Assembly: GCA_903912445.1 (NCBI GenBank)
Contig: CAIWHP010000008.1
Location: 1-52,919 of the forward strand
Direction: 5' to 3'
DNA length: 52,919 bases
From: an uncultured Lentisphaerota bacterium
GTDB lineage: Bacteria > Verrucomicrobiota > Kiritimatiellia > CAIQIC01
Position 1 is the stretch's first letter. Each line of letters opens with the position of its first letter. Shown piece by piece: positions 46,290-52,919 of this stretch. A program made the position numbers and the translations under genes. The notes under the pieces are model-generated. The model did not search any database. It had not been told where the DNA came from and worked only from the letters and a program-made list of their open reading frames with translations.

Positions 46290-46326
46290 CTCCGCGCCGC
46301 TGGCAAAACGCCGGAACAGTTGCGGG
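46290..46326 (+). repeat. 37-bp direct repeat, right copy (original gluQ end)
   Basis: It is identical to 45628-45664. Reading on in the gluQ frame gives LRAAGKTPEQLRAEWGPP and a TGA at 46344-46346, a natural gluQ C-terminus. Confidence 0.92.
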
Positions 46327-46378
46327 CGGAGTGGGGCCCGCCTTGACATCCTCCTGAAAGCGGCGCAGCTTTCACCTC

Positions 46379-47605
46379 ATGAACGCAGGCATCACCAAAG
46401 AGTTCATCCGCCGCATCCCGAAAACTGATTTGCACCTCCACCTCGACGGCTCGCTGCGGCTGCCGACGCTGATCGAGCTGGCGCAGCGCGCGCGCGTCAA
46501 GCTGCCGTCGCAGACCGAGGACGGCTTGTGCCGGCTGGTCTTCAAAAAAAATTACCGGAACCTCGGCGAATATCTGCGCGGCTTCAGCCTGACCTGCGCG
46601 GTGCTGCAGACTCCGGAAAACCTCGAGCGCGTCGCCTGCGAACTGGCCGAGGACTGCCTGGCCGAGGGCGTGCGCTACATCGAGGTGCGTTTCGCGCCGC
46701 AGCTGCACTGCAACGACCGGCTGGGGTTTGCCGGCGCCGTCGCCGCCGTCTGCCGCGGGCTGGAGCGCGCGCAGCGGGCGCACAACCGCTCGCGCGCGGT
46801 CAGGCTGGACGAGGAGCTGCCGTTCCACTTCGGCGTCATCCTCTGCGCGCTGCGCGCGTTCACGGCCGGGACCGCGCCCTACTACGCGCGGCTGTTCAGT
46901 GTCATGCCCTATGCGCGCAAGCGCGAGGTGTTCGCGACGGCCTCGCTGGAGGTGGCCCGTGCCGCCGCCGACCTGGCCCACCGCGCCGGCCTGCCGGTCG
47001 TCGGCTTCGACCTCGCCGGCGAGGAATCCGGCTACCCGTCCGAGCACCACGCCGCCGCCTATCAGCTCGCGCACCGCCACTTCATCCGCAAGACCGTCCA
47101 CGCCGGCGAGGCCTACGGGCCGGAGTCCATTTTCCAGGCGATCACCGAGTGCCACGCCAACCGCATCGGCCACGGCACGTTCCTGTTCAACGCCGACATG
47201 ATCCACAACCCGGCGGTCGGCGATCCGCAGGCCTACGTGCGGCATCTCGCCGAGTACGTCGCCAGCGCGCGCATCAACATCGAGGTCTGCCTGACGAGCA
47301 ACCTGCAGACCGTGCCGCAGATGCGGCGCTTCAGCGATCATCCGCTCCAGCAGATGCTCGCGCACAGCCTCTCGGTCAGCATCAACACCGACAACCGGCT
47401 CGTCAGCCACACCACCAGCTGCCGCGAGCTCGAACTCGCCGCGACGCACTTCAACATCCAGCGCCACGAATTCCGCAACCTCGTCATCGCCGGCTTCAAG
47501 GGCAGCTTCTTCCCCGGCACCTACACCGAGAAGCGCGCCTACGTCCGGCGCGTCATCGACCGCTACGAGGCCCTCGAGCGCGAGCTGCTCCCGCTGCCGA
47601 TGTGA
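46379..47605 (+). CDS. add: Adenosine deaminase
   Basis: The product has 408 residues, longer than the usual 330-350, with an insertion around 135-170. Metal ligands His19 and His21 in HLHLDG, HAGE at 241-244 (catalytic Glu), RIGHGT near 265, and INTDNR near 336, where most members have NTDDP. It deaminates adenosine to inosine, or a related purine nucleoside given the variant motif. There is no Shine-Dalgarno sequence; TTGACA at 46343 lies 36 bases before the start, consistent with a leaderless transcript. It was formerly adjacent to gluQ before the toxin-antitoxin insertion. Confidence 0.85.
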   Translation: MNAGITKEFIRRIPKTDLHLHLDGSLRLPTLIELAQRARVKLPSQTEDGLCRLVFKKNYRNLGEYLRGFSLTCAVLQTPENLERVACELAEDCLAEGVRYIEVRFAPQLHCNDRLGFAGAVAAVCRGLERAQRAHNRSRAVRLDEELPFHFGVILCALRAFTAGTAPYYARLFSVMPYARKREVFATASLEVARAAADLAHRAGLPVVGFDLAGEESGYPSEHHAAAYQLAHRHFIRKTVHAGEAYGPESIFQAITECHANRIGHGTFLFNADMIHNPAVGDPQAYVRHLAEYVASARINIEVCLTSNLQTVPQMRRFSDHPLQQMLAHSLSVSINTDNRLVSHTTSCRELELAATHFNIQRHEFRNLVIAGFKGSFFPGTYTEKRAYVRRVIDRYEALERELLPLPM

Positions 47606-47839
47606 CCCGTTCCCGGGTGGTTTTGGTCTCCTGCTCTGCCCGCGGCCCCGCCCGCGGGCCAGCGGCTTCACAGGGCACTCCTTTCCCCTTGGGTTGCTCG
47701 GCGGCTGTCCTCAGGGGGGGGGGCACCGCCGCGCAAGCTTCCGTTGGGTGCCGGGGGCGGCCGCCGGGCGTTTTCCCCAGGCGGAACGACCGTCCGGTCT
47801 ACCTATATGTGAGTATTATTATTCCTTGGAGCGCCGCTC

Positions 47840-48224
47840 ATGCGCTGCGAGAGTGCACCCGTGAGTAAAATAAAAGTGGCTATCATCGAGGACGAAAGCC
47901 TGGTGGCGAAGATGCTGACCGCCATGCTGGAACAGAGCGGCGCACTGTCCGGATGTGGTGCTGCTGGCTGTCGGCTTGTCCGGCGGCGATGGGCTGCTGC
48001 TGGCGCGACGGCTGCAGCGCACGTCCCCGCGGCCCAAGATACTCGTTTTTTCCGGGCGCGGGGATCCGTGCCTGCTCCAGCGCCCGCAAACCGTGGCCAG
48101 CAAAAAACTGCGGAGCACCACGGGCGCGCTGCGCAAACATTTGTCGAACATCCGGCGCAAGCTCGGCCTGCAAACCACCGCCGGGCTGAAGCGCTACGCA
48201 GTGCAGCTCGGGAAGGACTTATGA
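47840..48224 (+). pseudogene. Decayed LuxR-type response regulator
   Basis: The first frame gives VSKIKVAIIEDESLVAKMLT and AMLEQSG, the start of a receiver domain. After a frame change the text resumes as PDVVLLAVGLSGGDGLLLAR, RLQRTSPRPKILVFSGRGDP and CLLQR, where Asp of the phospho-site (LLDVGLP in relatives) is Ala. A jump then leads to SNIRRKLGLQTTAGLKRYAV, the recognition helix and end of a LuxR-type HTH. At least two internal deletions and one frameshift are needed to explain it. It is non-functional as written. Confidence 0.7.
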
Positions 48225-48258
48225 ACGGCTACGCCCCGGACAGGGGCCACGAGGGCCT

Positions 48259-48633
48259 ATGACACGCATCGTAATCTGCGAGGACAACCAACAGCTGTGC
48301 CGCCTGCTGGAGCGGGGCGTAGAGCAAGACGGCCTGAAAGTCACCGTCACCAGCACGGTGCGCGATTGCCTGGACACGCTGTCACGGGAGGGCGCCGACC
48401 TCGTGCTCATCGATATCCTGCTGAAGGGCGAGAACACGCTCGCGCTCATCCGGCAGCTGCGCGCGGAGCATCGCGCTCTCAAAATCGTTGCCATGACCGG
48501 GGCGGGCCATGCGCTGGCCTGCGCGGCCATGGCCCAAGGCGCCGACAGCGTGCTGGAGAAGCCCTTCCTGCTGGATACGCTGGAGGATCTGGTCGCGAGC
48601 CTGGTGCCTGCGCCCGCGGCGGCGCAGGGCTAG
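48259..48633 (+). CDS. Stand-alone receiver-domain response regulator
   Basis: The product has 124 residues. The ATG follows GAGGGCCT. Acidic pair in VICEDNQ, phospho-acceptor Asp in LVLIDILLKGEN, Thr in VAMTGAG and Lys in VLEKPF are present. There is no output domain (CheY/Spo0F type). It lies after the decayed regulator and is convergent with the CHASE hybrid kinase, which may be its partner. Confidence 0.9.
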   Translation: MTRIVICEDNQQLCRLLERGVEQDGLKVTVTSTVRDCLDTLSREGADLVLIDILLKGENTLALIRQLRAEHRALKIVAMTGAGHALACAAMAQGADSVLEKPFLLDTLEDLVASLVPAPAAAQG

Positions 48634-48669
48634 TCTGGCCGCCCGGCAAACCCGAAAATACGTGCATAT

Positions 48670-48734
48670 AAAAAAGGCACCGCATGCCGGAAAAAGGCTG
48701 GGGTAAAGCCTCGGGGGGTGCGGCATACGGTGCC
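48670..48734 (-). terminator. Terminator downstream of the CHASE hybrid kinase
   Basis: On the minus strand GGCACCGTATGCCG pairs with CGGCATGCGGTGCC (13 of 14) around a structured loop containing AGGCT/AGCCT, followed by TTTTTT. It lies about 190 bases after the kinase stop. The intervening 48735-48922 holds no gene. Confidence 0.7.
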
Positions 48735-48922
48735 CGGGGATGAGTGTCGGCCAGAACGCAGGAGCGCTCAAATAAATTTATTACTCGCAAAAGAGTATGT
48801 GCCGCGGACAGGTTGCCCGCCCATGTGCCCGGCGCTCTGGCGTGCAAACACCTGCCGGGCACGCGGTCTTGCGCGGACGCTGTTGGACGCGCCGCCCGCC
48901 AGTTGACCGCTGCGCCCGCGCC

Positions 48923-51900
48923 TCACGCAAGGACGGTGTGCAGGGCGTTGAGCAGGCTGGCGGCGTCGAACGGCTTGGCGATGAAGGTCGCTGCCGAAAG
49001 TCCCGACTCCTGCAGGGTTGCCGGCACCGGCGGGATGCCGCCCATGGCGACGATCTTCGGGGGCACGGGGAGCTGGCGCAGCGCGCGGATCAGCGTCAGA
49101 CCATCCATGCGGGGCATGAGCAGGTCGGTCAGCACCGCCTGCGGCAGCTCGTTGCTGCTCTCCAACAGGCGCAGCGCCTCGGCCCCATCCTCCGCCTCAA
49201 GGACGCGGTAGCCGTTGCCCTTCAGGATTTTCCGGGCCATGAGGCGCAACAAAGCTTCATCATCCACGACCAGCACCAGCGCGCCGTGGCCCTGGGGGGC
49301 GGCCGGCAGCTCCTTAGCTGCTGCCGTGCTGTCAACCAGCAGGGACTCAATGGAAACCGGCAGGAAGACGCGGAACAGGGTGCCCTGGCCGGGCGCGCTC
49401 CGCACCTGGATGAACCCGGCGTGGCCACGGACAATGCCCAGCGTGGTGGAGAGCCCAAGGCCGCTGCCCTTGCCCACGGCCTTGGTGGTGAAGAACGGGT
49501 CGTAGATCTTGTCCAGAATTTCCGGTGCAATGCCGGTGCCGTTGTCGCCAACGCCGAGGACTACGAAACTACCGGCGCGCGCACCGGGGATCACCGCGGC
49601 CGCGGCGGCGTCCAGGGAGACGGCCTCGAGGCTGAGCGTCAGTTCGCCGCCGTCTGGCAGGGCATCGCGGGCGTTGACGCAGAGGTTCATCAGCACCTGG
49701 TGCAGCTGCGTGGTGTCGCCGAGGACGAGCGGAGCCTCGGTGGGCAACTGGAGGCGGACCGTGATGTTCTTGGGGAAGGTCTCGCGCATGAGCGTGCGCA
49801 TCTCGCGCACCAGCAGGCTGAGTTGGAGCGGGACGCGCTCGCTCTTGAGGCCGCAGCTGAAGGCCAACAGCTGCTTGATGATCTCCGCGCCCCGCTTGGT
49901 GGCGGTTTCGATTATGTCCACCAGGTTGTGCGTGTCGGGGTCGCTGATGGCTGCGCGCAACATCGGGGGTGCCAGCAGCACCGGGGCGAGGATGTTGTTG
50001 AGGTCGTGGGCGATGCCGCCGGCGAGCCGGCCAATGCTTTCCAGCCGCTGGCTGCGCAGCAGCTGCGCCTCAAGTTCCTTGCGCTCGGTGACGTTCTGCT
50101 TGATGGCGATGAAGTGGGTGATCGTGTTGCCGACCGCACGCAGCGGTGTGATGGTCATGTCCTCGGTGTAGAGCGTGCCGTCCTTGCGGCGGTTGACCAG
50201 CTCGCCGTGCCAGACCTGCCCGGCGCGGATGGTGTACCAGAGTTCCCTGTAGAACGCCGCGGTTTGCTGGCCGGACTTGACGAGGTCGCGTGGGTTTTTT
50301 CCGTAGGCCTCCGCCAAGGTGTAGCCGGTGAGAACGGAGAACGCGGGATTGGCCCACTCGATGGTGCCGTGGCTGTCCGTGATGATAATGGCGTTGGCGG
50401 CTGCCGCCAGCGCCGCGCCCTGCAGCTGTAGGGCCTGCTCCGCCTGCTTGCGCGCGGTGATGTCCGCAAATACCGTATAAACTTCCGTCGGCGATGCTTG
50501 GCCCGGCGCGAAAACCGGGACCGCGTCAATCTCGATCCAGCGGCGTTCCTTGCGTTGCGGATTCCACACCCCCATCACAACATTGCAGATGGATTGGCCG
50601 GTGCGCAGCGCCACCATCGCCGGATGTTCCATCCCCACGAACGGAGAGCCATCTTCATGAATGGTGTGGTGTTCTTCTTGTACGGAACTGCTGCCCATGA
50701 ACTCCGCGATAGTCCGGCCGAGGATGCGTTCGGCGGCTGGATTCATCGCCATGATGGTGCCGTTGCCGCGTTGATGTACGAGACCGTAGAGCATCGTGTC
50801 CGTCACCACGCGATGGCGTTCCTCGCTCCGCTGCAGCGCTTCTTCCGCCTGCTTGCGCGCGGTGATGTCGCTCAAGGTCCCGACCATCCGTAGCGTTTTC
50901 CCCTCCGCATCCCGTTCCACCACCTTGCCGCGAGTCGAGACCCAGTGCCAGTCGCCGGACTTCAACTTCATCCGGAGATCCACGGCGAACCCCGTGCGGT
51001 TTACAACACTCAGCTGCAGTTCCGTCTCGACCCGGACGAGGTCGTCTGGGTGGACCAGCAGCCGCCAGGTGGCATAGTTGGCCGTGAATTCCCGGTCGGC
51101 GTAGCCGAGCAGGGCATAATACGTGGGGCTGAACCACGCGGCTCCGGTGGCCGTGTTCCAATCCCAGAGGCCATCGTTCACCGCGGCCAGCGTAAGGGCA
51201 TACCGCGCCTCGCTCGCTTGCAGCGCCTGGGCCGCCTGCTGGCGCTCGGTACTGTCGCGCAAGACCGCAAACAAAGCCGGCCGCCCTTGCAGCGTCAAGG
51301 CCGCGAGGGAGACCTCGGCAGGGAAATCCGCTCCGTCCAGGCGGCGCTGCGCCCACTCATAGGTATGGTGGCCGGCGCGCAAGGTGACGTCGAGGATCTC
51401 GCTTGCGGCCGTGGCCGAGGTCCGGCCGTCCGGCTGACAGGGGGGCGAGAAACGGGCCAGCGGCTGGCCGATGAGCTGTGGCCGCGTGCCGTGCAGCACA
51501 TGCTCGGCGGCCCGGTTGGCGTCCACGATCGCGTCCTTTTCGATGAGCAGGCAGGCGTCCGGCGAGTCCACGAACAAGGCCCGGTAGGTTTCTGCGCTGT
51601 CCTGCAGGCTCCGCGCCTGGTGGCGTGTGCGGAGCAGGGCAAGCATCAGCCCGAACACGAGCAGGTTGATGATCGTCCCGCCGCCCCCCACCAGCCAGAC
51701 GCTGCGGTAATCGATCATGGAGGCCAGTCCGGAGGGCAGGGTCAGGTGCAAGTTCCAGCGGCGTCCGGCGAAATCCAACGGGATCAACCGGGTCAGGGTC
51801 GCGGTGGCATCCGGCGCTCCCGCACCTGAACCGTGACTGTCATACAGCAAGGTATCTGCCGTGAGGGTCTCGCCATCGTACACCTGCAGACGGAGCCGCC

Positions 51901-52696
51901 GGCATGGCTCCTGTTGCGCCCATCCCCGCAAGGTGCCGCGCATCAGGTCCGTCATCCGGTACGGGCTATAGACCCAGCCTTGGAGGGCCGCGCGGCGCTG
52001 TGCCAGCGTTTCGCGCGGCGCCCCCTGACGATAGACCGGGACAAACATCAGGGTGCCGGCTTGCACCTCCCGGTCGGTCTCTTGCACCAGGGTGACTTTC
52101 CCGGAGAGCGCGGCGGTGTTCGCGTCCCGGGCCCGTTCCATCGCGGCGCGGCGCACCGGCTCGGAGAGCATGTCGTAGCCGAAGGCCCGCAGGTTCCGGT
52201 CAGAGAAAGGTTCGATGTAGATGATGGCGGAGTACAGCTCCCGTTCGTCGCCCGGCCTGACCGCATAGTCCGGGAACCCTTCGGCGCGGATGGTCTGGAC
52301 ATGGCGGGCCAGCTGTTCGCGTGGCACCACCAGCGCGAAGCCCAGCCCTTGAATACCGGGCAGCCCTTGCTCAAGCTGGAGCTGCTGGCTGAAGGTCCGC
52401 CAATTTTCGCGCGAGACCGTCGCCGAGGACTCCCAGAAGGCCACGCCACTGCGCAGGACCTGGACGCTGCTGGCGAGGCGGTCGGCGATGTTGAGCCGGA
52501 CCTCGTTGCAGGCAAAAGCGAACTCGCGTTGCCCGGCGGCTTCGACCGCCGCCTTGATCTGGCCGGCGGCGAGCGCGGTGAGGAACAACCCACCGGCCAG
52601 CACGCCGATGACGACGCCGCATTGGCGGGGGGACAACCCGCCCAGCCTGGTCAACACGCTGGCGGGTACGGCTGCCGGTTCTGAGTTAACACTCAT
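48923..52696 (-). CDS. CHASE-domain hybrid sensor histidine kinase with four PAS domains and receiver
   Basis: The product has 1257 residues. A membrane helix at about 27-50 and a second near 335-360 enclose an extracytoplasmic CHASE domain (LASSVQVLRSGVAFWESS, FSDRNLRAFGYDM, TLMFVPVYRQGAP). PAS/PAC units follow from about 370, with ends such as DITARKQAEEAL and NVTERKELEAQL. HisKA has AGGIAHDLNNILAPVL with the phospho-acceptor His. HATPase has NARDALPDGG, DNGTGIAPE and GKGSGLGLS. The receiver has Asp in LTDLLMPRMDG and Lys in IAKPF. CHASE domains sense small extracellular ligands; which one is unknown. Confidence 0.95.
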   Translation of the reverse strand: MSVNSEPAAVPASVLTRLGGLSPRQCGVVIGVLAGGLFLTALAAGQIKAAVEAAGQREFAFACNEVRLNIADRLASSVQVLRSGVAFWESSATVSRENWRTFSQQLQLEQGLPGIQGLGFALVVPREQLARHVQTIRAEGFPDYAVRPGDERELYSAIIYIEPFSDRNLRAFGYDMLSEPVRRAAMERARDANTAALSGKVTLVQETDREVQAGTLMFVPVYRQGAPRETLAQRRAALQGWVYSPYRMTDLMRGTLRGWAQQEPCRRLRLQVYDGETLTADTLLYDSHGSGAGAPDATATLTRLIPLDFAGRRWNLHLTLPSGLASMIDYRSVWLVGGGGTIINLLVFGLMLALLRTRHQARSLQDSAETYRALFVDSPDACLLIEKDAIVDANRAAEHVLHGTRPQLIGQPLARFSPPCQPDGRTSATAASEILDVTLRAGHHTYEWAQRRLDGADFPAEVSLAALTLQGRPALFAVLRDSTERQQAAQALQASEARYALTLAAVNDGLWDWNTATGAAWFSPTYYALLGYADREFTANYATWRLLVHPDDLVRVETELQLSVVNRTGFAVDLRMKLKSGDWHWVSTRGKVVERDAEGKTLRMVGTLSDITARKQAEEALQRSEERHRVVTDTMLYGLVHQRGNGTIMAMNPAAERILGRTIAEFMGSSSVQEEHHTIHEDGSPFVGMEHPAMVALRTGQSICNVVMGVWNPQRKERRWIEIDAVPVFAPGQASPTEVYTVFADITARKQAEQALQLQGAALAAAANAIIITDSHGTIEWANPAFSVLTGYTLAEAYGKNPRDLVKSGQQTAAFYRELWYTIRAGQVWHGELVNRRKDGTLYTEDMTITPLRAVGNTITHFIAIKQNVTERKELEAQLLRSQRLESIGRLAGGIAHDLNNILAPVLLAPPMLRAAISDPDTHNLVDIIETATKRGAEIIKQLLAFSCGLKSERVPLQLSLLVREMRTLMRETFPKNITVRLQLPTEAPLVLGDTTQLHQVLMNLCVNARDALPDGGELTLSLEAVSLDAAAAAVIPGARAGSFVVLGVGDNGTGIAPEILDKIYDPFFTTKAVGKGSGLGLSTTLGIVRGHAGFIQVRSAPGQGTLFRVFLPVSIESLLVDSTAAAKELPAAPQGHGALVLVVDDEALLRLMARKILKGNGYRVLEAEDGAEALRLLESSNELPQAVLTDLLMPRMDGLTLIRALRQLPVPPKIVAMGGIPPVPATLQESGLSAATFIAKPFDAASLLNALHTVLA

Positions 52697-52759
52697 TTAG
52701 AAGTCCGTGGGGCGGCCCCTGCCTGTACAGCAAAAAACGGTGGCCTGTCATCAAGGCGC

Positions 52760-52919
52760 TCATTTCACCGTCAGCGTTGCGGTGTTGGAATAACCGGAGA
52801 GCAGGCCGGTCGTCGTGCTGAACGCCCGCACGCGGTAGGAATAGGTGCTGGCGGTGACGGTCTGGCTGAAGCTCCTGGCATTGGCGGCGAGCGTGGCGAT
52901 GCGGGCGAAGGCGCCGGTC
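52760..52919 (-). CDS. C-terminal end of an FN3-domain protein (gene runs off the right edge)
   Basis: The frame reads TGAFARIATLAANARSFSQT, VTASTYSYRVRAFSTTTGLL, SGYSNTATLTVK and a TGA at 52762-52760. The YSYRVRAFS and SGYSNTATLTV strands are the final strands of a fibronectin type III domain. The upstream part is outside the window, so the enzyme or adhesin it belongs to is unknown. It lies directly upstream of the CHASE kinase. Confidence 0.75.
   Translation of the reverse strand, partial: TGAFARIATLAANARSFSQTVTASTYSYRVRAFSTTTGLLSGYSNTATLTVK

Overview
The window reads as a chromosomal segment of a GC-rich bacterium of the PVC superphylum (Kiritimatiellota, Lentisphaerota or a related Verrucomicrobiota lineage). 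The evidence is a PEP-CTERM surface protein, a solitary type II/IV pseudopilin of the kind abundant in these phyla, secreted polysaccharide enzymes (GH127, PL6, GH16), a PadR regulator and large CHASE/PAS hybrid kinases. The phylum is inferred from gene content only.

Layout. 1-5500 is a loosely packed accessory stretch: the start of a secreted esterase (minus strand, runs off the left edge), a sigma-factor-like gene, a secreted M60 (enhancin-type) protease, a small unknown gene, a decayed zinc-metallopeptidase gene and an AT-rich tract ending at tRNA-Ser(GGA). 5800-11200 is ordinary chromosome: pseudopilin, ParB, M48 protease, DUF4349 lipoprotein, cold-shock protein, shikimate kinase, M50 protease. 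11200-12970 holds two small membrane-protein genes separated and followed by attC-like folds, resembling integron gene cassettes. 13400-19650 is a carbohydrate segment (GH127, lipoprotein, PadR, PL6, GH16). 19800-27500 carries a lipoprotein, a PEP-CTERM protein, dnaE, a PilT-like protein with a ruined Walker A motif, a zinc-ribbon membrane protein and an AT-richer PD-(D/E)XK-like gene. 27840-31957 (minus) is a compact respiratory operon: membrane subunit, Rieske protein, cytochrome b6-type protein and a CydA-like protein fused to a cytochrome c domain. 32000-38900 (minus) holds an ATP-grasp ligase, an FHA protein, a UDP-glucuronate decarboxylase-like enzyme, a serine hydrolase and a hybrid kinase. 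39100-44530 (minus) is gyrB and gyrA, separated by an inserted four-helix-bundle gene with inverted-repeat flanks. 44800-47600 has gluQ, a toxin-antitoxin pair inserted in its 3' end, and adenosine deaminase. 47800-52919 has a decayed response regulator, an intact receiver protein, a CHASE hybrid kinase and the end of an FN3-domain protein.

Cross-cutting signals. (1) A 15-bp palindrome, TTCCAAGSCTTGGAA, occurs in six main clusters of two or three copies, with centres always 31-32 bp apart, about three helical turns. Two clusters lie inside coding sequence. (2) A 37-bp direct repeat brackets the toxin-antitoxin module in the end of gluQ; the second copy still carries what looks like the original gluQ C-terminus. 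(3) Several genes have promoter-like elements so close to the start codon that leaderless transcripts are likely. (4) Three promoter-like sites of the form TTGAC-N16-GAGAATGCGCGC (one degenerate) lie around the sigma-like gene in the accessory region. Coordinates and motifs were read by eye; family assignments rest on motif recognition without database searches.
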